This document shows, one piece after another, positions 8,902 through 18,128 of a stretch of DNA of 64,000 nucleotides (positions are counted from its first letter, which is position 1; every line of letters begins with the position of its first letter). The stretch comes from DASZWJ01 sp963813895 (GTDB taxonomy: Bacteria; Pseudomonadota; Gammaproteobacteria; JAURND01). The notes beneath the pieces were generated by a model. The model did no database searches. It was not told where the DNA came from and saw nothing but the letters and a program-made list of their open reading frames with translations. The DNA lies in contig CAWFAS010000002.1 in the NCBI GenBank assembly GCA_963813895.1, positions 186,001-250,000 of the forward strand. Reading direction: 5' to 3'. The translations under genes were made by a program, and so were the position numbers.

Positions 8902-10116
8902 TTATTCAGACGAAGCGCTGGCAGTAACGACAGCTTTTCCCCAATTATCTACGCGCTTCTGAGCAGTAAGCCGCGCTTGGGCATCGCTATCCAATACCGC
9001 TTCTAAACTATTTGCATTATTACTAGGCACGCTACTCAAAACCTGATCAATCAGATTGGGTATATCTGTAAATCGCAACCTACGCTCTAAAAACGCTTGC
9101 ACAGCCACTTCATTAGCGGCATTTAATATGGCTGTTGCAGTTCCTCCTGCGGCCAAGGCTGAATAGGCTAAACTCAGGCAGGGGTAACGTTCCAGTGAAA
9201 CTGGCTCAAAATCTAATCGACCAATTTTTATCAAATCCAAGCTTTGTACACCCGAGTCAATACGTTTCGGCCACGTTAAAGTTTGGGCAATGGGCGTTCG
9301 CATATCAGGCAAACCCAACTGGGCCAAAACCGATCGATCTAGATATTCCACCATTGAATGGATTACACTTTGTGGATGCAGCACCACCTCGATGCGGTCT
9401 ATTCCTAATCCAAATAGAAAACTGGCCTCAATAACCTCTAGACCTTTATTCATCATCGTAGCTGAATCTACGGTTACTTTTGCCCCCATGACCCAGTTGG
9501 GATGGGTGCACGCCTGCTCTGGAGTCACAGTGGCCAGTTTATTTAAATCCCAGTTACGAAAAGCGCCACCCGAAGCGGTCAGTATAATACGCTTTAACCC
9601 AGCCGGAGCTTGGCCTGGCTTAAAATCAGCGGGCAGACATTGGAAAATCGCATTATGTTCACTATCTACGGGCAAAAGCAGTGCATTATTGGTCTGTACT
9701 GCATTTATCAGCAAGCTCCCCGACATGACCAATGCTTCTTTATTGGCTAATAAAATACGCTTACCCGACTTAGCCGCCGCCAAGGTGGGTAATAATCCCG
9801 CGGCACCCACAATACAAGCCATAACTGAATCTACTTCTGCATGGCTAGCGACTGTAATCAATGCCGCAGCACCCACCAATACTTCAGTATTTAAGGAGAG
9901 ATTGCGTAAGCGTTGCGTCAGTTGCTCAGCTGCTTTGGAATCTATCATCACTGCATAACGTGGTCTGAAGGCTATGCATTGGGTTGCCATCCGTTCAACG
10001 TTGTTATGCGCAGTCAATGCAAAAACTTCAAATTGCTCTGGGTGCAGCTTAATAACTTCCAGGGTATTCATTCCAATAGAGCCCGTAGACCCAAGGATAG
10101 TGATGTTTTGCGTCAT
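8902..10116 (-). CDS. dxr: 1-deoxy-D-xylulose 5-phosphate reductoisomerase
   Basis: 404 aa. Second step of the MEP isoprenoid pathway: NADPH-dependent rearrangement and reduction of DXP to MEP. The N-terminal NADPH fold TILGSTGSIGMNTLEV, the metal and substrate site LLPVDSEHNAIFQCL, the flexible-loop segment TASGGAFRNW, and the MGAKVTVDSATMMNKGLEVIEA motif are all present. It supplies precursors used by UppS, two genes upstream in the same run. The open frame on the opposite strand (9290-9958) is a shadow. Confidence 0.96.
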   Translation of the reverse strand: MTQNITILGSTGSIGMNTLEVIKLHPEQFEVFALTAHNNVERMATQCIAFRPRYAVMIDSKAAEQLTQRLRNLSLNTEVLVGAAALITVASHAEVDSVMACIVGAAGLLPTLAAAKSGKRILLANKEALVMSGSLLINAVQTNNALLLPVDSEHNAIFQCLPADFKPGQAPAGLKRIILTASGGAFRNWDLNKLATVTPEQACTHPNWVMGAKVTVDSATMMNKGLEVIEASFLFGLGIDRIEVVLHPQSVIHSMVEYLDRSVLAQLGLPDMRTPIAQTLTWPKRIDSGVQSLDLIKIGRLDFEPVSLERYPCLSLAYSALAAGGTATAILNAANEVAVQAFLERRLRFTDIPNLIDQVLSSVPSNNANSLEAVLDSDAQARLTAQKRVDNWGKAVVTASASSE

Positions 10117-10163
10117 AGAGAACCTTTGATGTGTTAGGAACGCGGTCGGAATAATTCGCCTAT

Positions 10164-10970
10164 CTATAAGAAACTCAATAATAGTAAACCACCCGCATAA
10201 ATAGGCGCTGCACTAATCAAACTGTCTATACGATCTAATACCCCTCCATGCCCTGGCAATATATTGCCACTGTCTTTTACGCCACTTTGTCTCTTAATCA
10301 TACTTTCAAATAAATCACCCAACACGGAAATACATGCTATTAGCAGTGCAAGAATTAACATGCCTCCGTAATAGGACCAACCATAAGGTAAAAACCAGGC
10401 TGCTACCACCGTCACCAATATGGCGGCCACAATTCCACCTAATACCCCCTCTCGTGATTTACCAGGACTAATTAACGGAGCTAATTTTTGTTTACCCCAC
10501 TTGCGTCCAACAAAATAAGCACCCGTATCCGCCCCCCAGACTATCAGCAATAGCAATAGTAGCTTATATGCGCCCAACTCTTGCCAACGGATAAAGTTAA
10601 TACCATACCAGCTTAAAGCAAGTAACCAGATTCCTAGCATTAACTGAACTACTCTAGACTTTGCCCACAATAAACAAAATGTTTCATAATGAAAAACAAA
10701 GTAGCAGATGCCTATCCAACTAACTGCAGCCAGAATTAATAGCGGGGCGCCCGGAATTCTTTGTATCAACAAGAGCACTAATACTAAAATAAATAAATAA
10801 ATCGCCCGCAACCCATTGTTGGCTATGCCCACGAGTTTAACCCACTCCCAGGCAGCCAATAGAAAAATAGCTGCAGTAATACATTCAAACCAAAATTTTG
10901 GCAGCAAAAAAATGCCGAGCAGTAGCAAGGGAATCAGAACAATAGCAGTGAGAACACGTTGTTTTAACAT
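10164..10970 (-). CDS. cdsA: Phosphatidate cytidylyltransferase CdsA
   Basis: 268 aa inner-membrane enzyme making CDP-diacylglycerol from phosphatidate and CTP. About eight membrane segments; the CTP-transferase signature is near the C-terminus (KRQSGVKDSGNILPGHGGVLDRIDS region, about residues 222-246), with the conserved Asp residues present. It lies between uppS and dxr with short gaps, consistent with co-transcription. Confidence 0.95.
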   Translation of the reverse strand: MLKQRVLTAIVLIPLLLLGIFLLPKFWFECITAAIFLLAAWEWVKLVGIANNGLRAIYLFILVLVLLLIQRIPGAPLLILAAVSWIGICYFVFHYETFCLLWAKSRVVQLMLGIWLLALSWYGINFIRWQELGAYKLLLLLLIVWGADTGAYFVGRKWGKQKLAPLISPGKSREGVLGGIVAAILVTVVAAWFLPYGWSYYGGMLILALLIACISVLGDLFESMIKRQSGVKDSGNILPGHGGVLDRIDSLISAAPIYAGGLLLLSFL

Positions 10971-11022
10971 ATTTTAAAATTCCTTATTAGGACTTTTCCA
11001 TGGAGGCCTATGCTAGCAGTTG

Positions 11023-11778
11023 TTATTTTATCCATGTTGCTAGATGGGGGGGGTTGATCTGCCTACCCGTGAGACCATAGCGACGCTGCCGTAAAGAAAA
11101 TTTTAGTAATGCTTCTTCGAGCGCTGCAATATCAAAATCTGGCCATAAAATTTCAGTAAAATATAATTCGGTGTAGGCAAATTGCCATAACATAAAATTA
11201 CTAATACGCAATTCTCCGCTGGTACGAATAAATAAATCAGGTTCAGGAAGATCTGATAGACACAATACATCCTGTATATGCTGATAAGAAACTTGCTCAG
11301 CTTTAAGCTCGCCCTGATGTACTTTCTGACAAATTTTTCGCGTAGCCTGTAAAATATCCCAGCGTCCGCTATAATTAAAAGCAATTACCAGCGTTAAACC
11401 GGTGTTGTTTGCAGTTATTTCCTGTACCTCATCGATTTTATCTTGCAACTTGCGATCGATGCGAGTCCGATCGCCTATAACACGCAATTGGATATTATTT
11501 TTTACAAACTCTTGTGATTGATTATAAAGATTCTTAACAAACAGCCGCATCAAAAAATTTACTTCTTGTTCCGGTCTTCCCCAATTTTCAATACCAAAAG
11601 CGAACAGCGTCAATACTTTAATTTTTTTTTCTATTGCAGCTTTAATAATCTTCTCTACTGCTTTAACTCCTTCTTCATGACCAGCCATGCGCGGTAAATT
11701 ACGTCGCTCAGCCCATCGCCCATTACCATCCATTATAATAGCGACATGGTTAGGTAAAACGTTATTTTGTATACTCAT
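11023..11778 (-). CDS. uppS: Undecaprenyl diphosphate synthase (cis-prenyltransferase)
   Basis: 251 aa. It makes the C55 carrier lipid for peptidoglycan and other surface glycans. Signature residues are present: IIMDGNGRWAERRNLPRMAGH with the catalytic Asp, NYSGRWDI, and PDLFIRTSGELRISNFMLWQ with the C-terminal substrate-binding Glu later (YFTEILWPDF). It precedes cdsA in the run. The 332-bp gap to frr is filled by a decayed repeat element. Confidence 0.96.
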   Translation of the reverse strand: MSIQNNVLPNHVAIIMDGNGRWAERRNLPRMAGHEEGVKAVEKIIKAAIEKKIKVLTLFAFGIENWGRPEQEVNFLMRLFVKNLYNQSQEFVKNNIQLRVIGDRTRIDRKLQDKIDEVQEITANNTGLTLVIAFNYSGRWDILQATRKICQKVHQGELKAEQVSYQHIQDVLCLSDLPEPDLFIRTSGELRISNFMLWQFAYTELYFTEILWPDFDIAALEEALLKFSLRQRRYGLTGRQINPPHLATWIK

Positions 11779-11808
11779 GAGTAAATTTCACTGATGAAAA
11801 TCTTCACT

Positions 11809-12031
11809 GTTAGGGCTTGTGTAAAAATAACTTAGCTTTTTAGCGCCCGGGTGAAGTTCAGATTTGCAGGCGGGAGGGTGTAGAAAATACGCCCATAGTC
11901 GACGGAACGTCGGTTGTTCTATGTAAGTGTTTTTCTACACCCTCCCGCCTGCCTGGATCCCGCGGACAATCCCGGATCAAGTCCGGGAGCGGGACGAAGT
12001 AATGGGGGAGAGCCGGGACGACAGCCCTAAC
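11809..12031. repeat. Decayed MITE-like palindrome between frr and uppS
   Basis: Ends are gttagggct and its inverse agccctaac. Left half: taacttagctttttagcgcc and gcaggcgggagggtgtagaa, both shared with the ~294-bp elements at 32988 and 47567. The inverted partner, ttctacaccctcccgcctgc, follows after only about 70 bp; then comes a piece resembling the other palindrome family (ctggatcccgcggacaa). It looks like a MITE copy that lost its centre and was fused with a second repeat type. No coding sequence in the gap. Confidence 0.7.
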
Positions 12032-12110
12032 AAACACTCAAAAAGAAAAGTTACTTGCTCATGGTAGTCCAACTTGTAATAGAATTGATAGTAAGGACCT
12101 GTCGAAACCA

Positions 12111-12665
12111 CTAAACTTCCATTAACTCTTTTTCTTTAGCAGCCAAAAACTTGTCAACTTCAGCTATAGACTTATCTGTTAATTTTTGAATATCTGCCTG
12201 CGCACGACGTTCCTCATCTTCATTGAGCTTCTTATCTTTTAACAGGTCTTTAAAGCTCTGGTTTGAATCGCGACGGATGTTTCTTATGGCCACGCGTGAA
12301 CCTTCAGCTTCTTCACGAACTAATTTTACTAGCTCTTTGCGGCGTTCTTCATTCAATGCTGGCATAGGCACTCTAATAACATTGCCCGCTGTGACCGGGT
12401 TAAGCCCCAAGTCGCTGGTAAGTATCGCCTTTTCAATGGCAGGGATGACTGTTTTGTCCCATGGCGTAACTAGCAGACTTCTTGCGCTTTCAACGCTAAC
12501 GCTTGCCACTTGAGTTAATGGAGTATCAGTACCGTAAAAAGATACTTTAATATGATCCAACAATCCTGGATTTGCGCGGCCGGTACGAATTTTAGAAAGC
12601 TCTTGTTTTAGGGCTTCTATGCTTTTTAACATACGCAAATTTGCTTCTTTAGTAATTTCATGCAT
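12111..12665 (-). CDS. frr: Ribosome recycling factor
   Basis: 184 aa, typical of the tRNA-mimic RRF that, with EF-G, splits post-termination ribosomes. Conserved motifs: KIRTGRANPGLLDHIKV, the PWDKTVIPAIEKAI segment, LNPVTAGNVIRVPMPALNEERRKEL and a charged C-terminal helix. Ribosome site CGGAG upstream of the ATG. Gene order pyrH-frr-uppS is conserved across many bacteria. Confidence 0.96.
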   Translation of the reverse strand: MHEITKEANLRMLKSIEALKQELSKIRTGRANPGLLDHIKVSFYGTDTPLTQVASVSVESARSLLVTPWDKTVIPAIEKAILTSDLGLNPVTAGNVIRVPMPALNEERRKELVKLVREEAEGSRVAIRNIRRDSNQSFKDLLKDKKLNEDEERRAQADIQKLTDKSIAEVDKFLAAKEKELMEV

Positions 12666-12759
12666 GAGGTTACTCCGAATATTCAGTTGGCATCAAATTT
12701 CCTCTCTCATAGGGGAGATGGCATTTTGGTGCTTGCACTTTCGGGGGGAAAGCGCCTAA

Positions 12760-13485
12760 TCAATTCTGTACTAATGTTCCTTCATCTTCTCCCAAGACTA
12801 TTCGTAAAATAGCATCAGGTTTATTAATATTAAAAACACGCAGAATCATTCCATGATCACGACATTGGCAAAATGAGGCCAGATCCATCACTGCCAATTC
12901 TTTTTCCAAGACTTCTTTATAAGTTAAATGATGATAAAGAGTTGCAGTGCTGTCTTTCATAGGGTCTGCAGTATAAACACCATCAACTTGGGTAGCCTTG
13001 AGAATAATGTCAGCCTCAATTTCTATACCTCGCAAGCTGGCGGCTGAATCAGTTGTTACTAAGGGATTGCCAGTTCCACCGGCAAATATAACCACACGTC
13101 CCTTTTGTAAATGATGTATGGCTTTACGCCGATCATAATGATCGACGATGCCTGTCATAGGAATAGCAGATAAGATTCGCGTCGATAAATTTGCACGCTC
13201 AAAAGCATCCCGCAGGGCTAAGGCATTCATGAGTGTCGCCAGCATACCCATATAATCACTGGTAATACGCCCTATTCCCGCTTTGGTTAGAGTCGTCCCT
13301 CTGAATAAATTACCTCCACCTATCACAATGCCAATTTGAACTCCCAACTTAACTACTTGGGCAATTTCTTTAGCCATACGGTCAAGAACAGCAGAATCGA
13401 TGCTATGTTGAGTTTGCCCTAAAAGCGCCTCACCACTCATTTTTAAAAGAATACGTCGATACACAGGCTCTTCTACCACAGTCAT
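12760..13485 (-). CDS. pyrH: Uridylate kinase
   Basis: 241 aa hexameric bacterial UMP kinase (amino acid kinase fold). Motifs: RILLKMSGEAL at the N-terminus, IGIVIGGGNLFRG, MGMLATLMNALAL, and the ATP-site region VIFAGGTGNPLVTTDSAA with DGVYTADP. It converts UMP to UDP. Strong ribosome site GGAGG before the ATG. It lies between tsf and frr, with a 30-base gap to tsf. Confidence 0.97.
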   Translation of the reverse strand: MTVVEEPVYRRILLKMSGEALLGQTQHSIDSAVLDRMAKEIAQVVKLGVQIGIVIGGGNLFRGTTLTKAGIGRITSDYMGMLATLMNALALRDAFERANLSTRILSAIPMTGIVDHYDRRKAIHHLQKGRVVIFAGGTGNPLVTTDSAASLRGIEIEADIILKATQVDGVYTADPMKDSTATLYHHLTYKEVLEKELAVMDLASFCQCRDHGMILRVFNINKPDAILRIVLGEDEGTLVQN

Positions 13486-13515
13486 CTCGCCTCCACTGGT
13501 TTCATACTTCGAATA

Positions 13516-14406
13516 TTATCCACGAGAACCGCTAATTTGTGACTTCACTGCTTCAGCAAAATCTTCTACGGGTTTTTCTATACCTTCTCCTACTTCAAAT
13601 CTAGCAAAAGCCGTCACTGTGCCTTTGCCTTCTTTCAGAAGTGCGGCTACTGTTTTTGAAGGTTCTTTAACAAATGGCTGACCCAACAAACTTACTTCGT
13701 TTAAGAATTTGCTAATCCTACCAGCCACCATTTTCTCAATAATTTCAGTAGGCTTACCGCTATCAGCTGATTGGGCGATAAAGATTTCTTTTTCCTTAGC
13801 AATAAGGTCTGCGGACACGTCTTTGGGATCAATGGTTGCAGGGTTAGCAGCTGCGATATGCATTGCAAGGTCCTTAGCAAGTTCAGCTTGAGGAACATCC
13901 AAAGCTACAATAACGCCAATTCGGCCACCGTGCGTATAGCCCCCGATTCTTCCTGTTGCGTTTAACAGGGCAATACGGCGTACCTGAATATTTTCTCCCA
14001 ACTTATTAATTAATTCTTGGCGCACCTGCTCAACTGTTTGTGAATTTGCCGCAGTTAATGGGGTGGTAGCTAAAGTATTAAGGTCTGTGACTTTATTTAT
14101 TAATACGCAGTTTGCCACCTCGATGGCAAAATTTCTAAAGTTGGCATCACGACCAACAAAGTCTGTTTCACAGTTTATTTCAACCATAGCTGCCCACAAA
14201 CCATCAGTACTAATTTTGACTTCTATAATACCTTCTGCGGTTATACGCCCTGCTTTCTTCGCTGCTTTCGCCATACCAGACTTGCGCATGGCTTCTATGG
14301 CAGCTTCAATATCACCGTTAGCTGTAAGCAGCGCTTTTTTACATTCCATCATGCCGGCGCCGGTGCGCTCGCGTAATTCTTTTACTTGGTTTGCTGAAAT
14401 TGTCAT
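13516..14406 (-). CDS. tsf: Elongation factor Ts
   Basis: 296 aa, close to the usual 280-295. The N-terminal UBA-like domain LRERTGAGMMECKKAL and the TDFVGRD motif that contacts EF-Tu are intact, followed by two core subdomains. It exchanges GDP for GTP on EF-Tu. It is 23 bases downstream of rpsB and almost certainly co-transcribed with it, as in most bacteria. Ribosome site GAGGT. Confidence 0.97.
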   Translation of the reverse strand: MTISANQVKELRERTGAGMMECKKALLTANGDIEAAIEAMRKSGMAKAAKKAGRITAEGIIEVKISTDGLWAAMVEINCETDFVGRDANFRNFAIEVANCVLINKVTDLNTLATTPLTAANSQTVEQVRQELINKLGENIQVRRIALLNATGRIGGYTHGGRIGVIVALDVPQAELAKDLAMHIAAANPATIDPKDVSADLIAKEKEIFIAQSADSGKPTEIIEKMVAGRISKFLNEVSLLGQPFVKEPSKTVAALLKEGKGTVTAFARFEVGEGIEKPVEDFAEAVKSQISGSRG

Positions 14407-14429
14407 GTTTTACCTCGAAAGGAACAAAA

Positions 14430-15407
14430 TTACTCACCGTCAGCTTTTTTGGCTGGCTTACGAACTGTTGTTTTTTTGCTAGCATCATTGGCTTTTTCAG
14501 CTACCGGCTTATCCGATGCTTCAGGAGTTTTAGTAGAAGACGATTTTCCCGATGCACCGGAATCCCCCTCCTCAGCTCCAGCCTCTTCAGCTACTGCGAC
14601 ATCACCTTCAGCTTCATCTGACTTCTTGGATACTTTTTTAAGAACCTGTTTTTGTTTATTAGATTTAGCACCCTCAGTTTCTTCAACTCCAGACTCTTTT
14701 GCTTTAGCCAACATGGTTTCAGCAATATTTTGTTTGGCAGCCAAGACTGTGTCAGCCACACCCTGGCAATAAAGCCGAATGGCGCGCATGGAATCGTCAT
14801 TACCGGGAATGATATGGTCTATGCCATCAGGGTTGTAATTAGTATCGACCACACCAATGACTGGAATTCCTAAGCGTTTAGCTTCGGCGACCGCAGTTTT
14901 TTCATGCCCCACATCAATTACAAACAGAGCATCAGGAAGACCGCCCATATCTTTAATACCACTTAAACTCACTTCTAGCTTTTTCAGTTCGCGGAGCAAC
15001 ATTAAACCTTCTTTTTTAGTTAATTGATCCAAACTGCCATCATCGCGCATGGCCTCTAGATCTTTAAGTCGTTTAATGGACTGACGAATAGTTTTATAAT
15101 TGGTCAACATGCCACCTAACCAGCGACGATCCACAAAAGGCATGCTACAACGGGCTGCTTCTTCACGGATAATTTCTTGTGCTGCTGGCTTAGTCCCTAC
15201 GAATAGTATCTTGCCGCGATTGGCGGTTAAGCGTTCAATAAAAGTCAACGCTTCACGATACAATGGCAATGAATATTCCAAATTAATAATATGGATTTGG
15301 TGACGGACTCCAAAAATATAAGGAGCCATTTTGGGGTTCCAAAAGCGTTTCTGATGTCCAAAATGGACGCCAGCTTCTAGCATTTGACGCATAGTAATGT
15401 TAGTCAT
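14430..15407 (-). CDS. rpsB: 30S ribosomal protein S2 with a long C-terminal extension
   Basis: 325 aa, against about 240 for most S2 proteins. Residues 1-~235 are a standard S2 (MRQMLEAGVHFGHQKRFWNP, VDRRWLGGMLTNYKTI, GIPVIGVVDTNYNPDGIDH). The remaining ~90 residues are low complexity, rich in Ala, Glu, Ser, Thr and Lys (for example KPAKKADGE at the end), with no recognisable fold. I use ATG 15407: it has a CTGGAG site just upstream and fits the family N-terminus; the longer start at 15434 adds nine unconserved residues. The tail shows no frameshift, so it looks genuine. Confidence 0.95.
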   Translation of the reverse strand: MTNITMRQMLEAGVHFGHQKRFWNPKMAPYIFGVRHQIHIINLEYSLPLYREALTFIERLTANRGKILFVGTKPAAQEIIREEAARCSMPFVDRRWLGGMLTNYKTIRQSIKRLKDLEAMRDDGSLDQLTKKEGLMLLRELKKLEVSLSGIKDMGGLPDALFVIDVGHEKTAVAEAKRLGIPVIGVVDTNYNPDGIDHIIPGNDDSMRAIRLYCQGVADTVLAAKQNIAETMLAKAKESGVEETEGAKSNKQKQVLKKVSKKSDEAEGDVAVAEEAGAEEGDSGASGKSSSTKTPEASDKPVAEKANDASKKTTVRKPAKKADGE

Positions 15408-15547
15408 GGTTTCTCCAGGGTTGAGCCTCCACATATCCCATAGCTTAATCCCGAGATGCCATAACTTTGGCTAGCCGAGGACACCCAAAACAATGTGACG
15501 ATATGTGTGTGGTTTATATGAAGCAGTCTCAAAATAATTAATAGCTG

Positions 15548-15575
15548 ATTCTAACCGCTTTACTATGTTGAGCAA
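15548..15575 (-). promoter_or_regulatory. Predicted promoter for rpsB-tsf
   Basis: Read on the minus strand: TTGCTC (15575-15570), 16-base spacer, TAGAAT (15553-15548). This would give a leader of about 130 bases before rpsB. The rest of the 343-bp rpsB-map gap holds a hairpin, agggctt-gtgc-aagccct, at 15597-15614 followed on the + strand by gatttt, and no gene. Leader-based control of rpsB by S2 is known in enterobacteria; whether it applies here cannot be seen. Confidence 0.35.
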
Positions 15576-15750
15576 CTTCTTAATTATGGTTGGTTAAGGG
15601 CTTGTGCAAGCCCTGATTTTCTACCATGCCGGCCTATATGGGCGAGGCCAAGCCATAGAACATACGATAGAATTACAATAATATTTGCTCTTTAAGCCGC
15701 AGCTTTATACCATAGATGAGCCTATATCCACAATGAGTGCTTAAAAAAAT

Positions 15751-16527
15751 ATGCCTGTTTCTATCAAAACCCCTGAAGAAATTGCCAAAATGCGTGTTGC
15801 TGGCCGGTTAGCTGGTGAAGTCCTGACTATGATAGGACCTTATGTAACTGCCGGCATTACCACCGAAGAGCTCGATAAAATCTGTCATGATTATATTGTT
15901 AATGTTCAACAGGCGATTCCTGCACCGTTAAATTACCGAGGATTCCCTAAATCAATCTGCACCTCAGTGAATCATGTCATTTGTCACGGAATCCCAGGTA
16001 GTAAAAAACTCAAAGAGGGAGACATCATCAATATTGACGTTACCGTAATTAAAGATGAATATCACGGCGATACCAGTAAAATGTTCTTCGTCGGCCGCGC
16101 TTCTGTCCTAGCCCAGCGCCTGGTCAAAATTACGCAGGAATGCTTATATTTGGGTATAAATCTGGTAAAGCCCGGAACTCATATAGGAGATATTGGTGCG
16201 ACAATTCAGCAACATGCTGAAGCGCAGCATTTTAGCGTGGTGCGGGAATATTGTGGGCATGGGATAGGTAAAATTTTCCATGAAGACCCGCAAATTCTGC
16301 ATTATGGAACTCCAGGCACGGGACAGATTTTGCAAGCTGGAATGACTTTCACCATAGAACCTATGATAAATGCTGGCAAGAGATTTAATAAATTATTACC
16401 TGATGGATGGACTGTGGTCACTAAAGACCACTCTTTATCAGCGCAATGGGAGCACACCTTGCTGGTGACTGAGACTGGTTGTGAGGTATTAACGCTTCGG
16501 GACGAAGAGGATATTCCAGCGACTTAG
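15751..16527 (+). CDS. map: Methionine aminopeptidase, type I
   Basis: 258 aa. It removes initiator Met from nascent proteins. The five metal ligands are visible in context: the Asp pair in INIDVTVIKDEYHGDTS, His in YCGHGIGKIFHEDP, Glu in FTIEPMI, and Glu in QWEHTLLVTE. Transcribed divergently from rpsB, the common arrangement. Downstream, 16528-16898 holds only a palindromic repeat. Confidence 0.97.
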   Translation: MPVSIKTPEEIAKMRVAGRLAGEVLTMIGPYVTAGITTEELDKICHDYIVNVQQAIPAPLNYRGFPKSICTSVNHVICHGIPGSKKLKEGDIINIDVTVIKDEYHGDTSKMFFVGRASVLAQRLVKITQECLYLGINLVKPGTHIGDIGATIQQHAEAQHFSVVREYCGHGIGKIFHEDPQILHYGTPGTGQILQAGMTFTIEPMINAGKRFNKLLPDGWTVVTKDHSLSAQWEHTLLVTETGCEVLTLRDEEDIPAT

Positions 16528-16592
16528 GATCTTTAGCTACCTCTCCCGCGAGAGACAAATATTAATTTATATTGTGCGGTTACAGAATGATT

Positions 16593-16752
16593 GCCACTAG
16601 AAACTACCCCCTTCCTAACCTTCCCCCGCAAGCGGGGGCAGGGACTGGTTGGGCAGAGTAAATTAAGTTATGCACCCAATCCCATACTGGCTCGAGCAAG
16701 TCCCTGCCCCCGCTTGCGGGGGAAGGTTAGGAAGGGGGCAGCCTCTAGTGGC
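16593..16752. repeat. 160-bp palindromic repeat ('ccccgcttgcgggggaaggt' type)
   Basis: Arms gccactagaaactaccccct / agggggcagcctctagtggc flank an inner pair, ccttcccccgcaagcggggg ... ccccgcttgcgggggaagg, around a ~55-bp centre. It fills most of the map-pilX gap. A short relative (cttctcccgcaagcgggaga) is at 41047-41145. No coding potential. Confidence 0.8.
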
Positions 16753-16898
16753 GCTTCGTCTGGTCTTCCCGTCGAAAAAGATACTTTAAATAAGTATGTA
16801 TCAATCGATCCTTCAGCCTTGCGGAAGAGATCATAGAGTAACTTACGTGTGAGCATGACATTCACGGAAGAGAGCTCGCTGCAGGCTCACCAACCACC

Positions 16899-17318
16899 TT
16901 ACAAAACTTGTCTCCAGGCTATTTCTTCTCGAACAGGTATAGCATCGCATTCATCCGGACTGCCAACAGGAACCGATAATATACTTTCCAGTTCGGTTTT
17001 CGACGCAGCATAAACCCCAGTGGCATTAATCTCATAATATGCTACTCCGCAGGCAGATTCAGGCCGCCTCTTATACCGGTAACTGGCCGTTGCATCAATC
17101 TTACCTTGCCCCTCTATTTCATTTCCCTGTATAGCTGTTTCGCCTCCTAGTAACGCTGTCTCTGCATTTTGCAGCGATTGCTCATTATCTGATAAATGCG
17201 CGGAAATTTTTATCTGCACCAAACCTGATTCAAAGGCAACCAACACCAACAATGTAACGACTGATAAATACAATAATGCCATTATTAAAACCATGCCCTG
17301 CTGCGCTTGACTATTCAT
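16899..17318 (-). CDS. pilX: Type IV pilus minor pilin PilX
   Basis: 139 aa. The N-terminus QQGMVLIMALLYLSVVTLLV is a PilX_N-type class III signal and hydrophobic helix (Gly before a hydrophobic stretch, with Glu further on at FESG). PilX-type minor pilins help initiate type IV pilus assembly in the periplasm and inner membrane. It overlaps the pilW stop as ATGA, so it is translationally coupled. It is the last gene of the cluster; no PilY1 or PilE gene follows. Confidence 0.8.
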   Translation of the reverse strand: MNSQAQQGMVLIMALLYLSVVTLLVLVAFESGLVQIKISAHLSDNEQSLQNAETALLGGETAIQGNEIEGQGKIDATASYRYKRRPESACGVAYYEINATGVYAASKTELESILSVPVGSPDECDAIPVREEIAWRQVL

Positions 17319-18061
17319 AATTTCTCACGCATAGCAATATAGGTAGACCATTCTCGGTGCAAATAGCGGTCAGCAGGCATAATTTTACCCGCAAACGTAT
17401 AAGCCTCTGGCCGAGTTAATATGGGCTGCTCGGAATTGACTAACAGCAGAATTTCCACGGCGCGCACAGCCCGCCAATCTTTCACTTTATCAGCCGACTC
17501 ATAATGGGCAATATTTTCTCCATCAGGGGTCATCGTGCCATAGCTAATTAGCATTTGCTCAACGTCTGGCACTAATTCACGTTTACTACCATCTATCGGC
17601 ATCTCATATAATGATGAAATAGACTTGCCCAATCTATCTTTTCGGCTGGTGGGGCTAATAAAAAATGCGTATTGATTGTAACGTTGTTTTCCATTCTCTA
17701 TACGGCAATTACCGATAATTATGCTACCTGTTCCATTGACCACCTTGCCCTTTAATACAGGGGGTAATTTATTTTCATAACCTACAATTGCTGAATCGGG
17801 TTTTATAAAGGGTGGGGTGGATGATTCACACCCAGCATAACCCGCCATACGTATATTCTGATTTAAAAAATATACCGCATAATAACCATTCTGCTGCAAG
17901 GTGATAATAGCCTGTTGCAAGTTAAAAGTTTTCTTACAGGTTAGGTAGGTCTGAATTAAACCCGCCATTAAAAACATTCCCAAAGTACATGCCAACATGA
18001 CTTCAATCAAAGTGGTGCCTCTTTGCTTGAGGCTATTTTGATCCCGAGAATATTTCATCAA
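17315..18061 (-). CDS. pilW: Type IV pilus minor pilin PilW
   Basis: 248 aa. The prepilin site is RGTTLIEVMLACTLGMFLM (Gly, then a hydrophobic helix with Glu at +5), followed by the PilW-family region (QNIRMAGYAGCESS). It is predicted to be processed by PilD and to sit in the minor-pilin priming complex with PilV and PilX. It lies between pilV (67 bases upstream) and pilX (4-base overlap). Confidence 0.82.
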   Translation of the reverse strand: MMKYSRDQNSLKQRGTTLIEVMLACTLGMFLMAGLIQTYLTCKKTFNLQQAIITLQQNGYYAVYFLNQNIRMAGYAGCESSTPPFIKPDSAIVGYENKLPPVLKGKVVNGTGSIIIGNCRIENGKQRYNQYAFFISPTSRKDRLGKSISSLYEMPIDGSKRELVPDVEQMLISYGTMTPDGENIAHYESADKVKDWRAVRAVEILLLVNSEQPILTRPEAYTFAGKIMPADRYLHREWSTYIAMREKL

Positions 18062-18128
18062 TTATTATGACTCTGTAACCGAGCTGCGACCTTTAGGGAG
18101 CGTTTATTTTAGCGGAAGCAACGAGAGG

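Noticed and set aside
9290..9958. 222-codon frame on the + strand opposite dxr
   Set aside because: Antisense shadow of an intact dxr with all motifs; no independent features.
16591..16865. Frames on both strands at 16591-16836 and 16668-16865
   Set aside because: Both come from the 16593-16752 palindrome, which keeps stops out of several frames.
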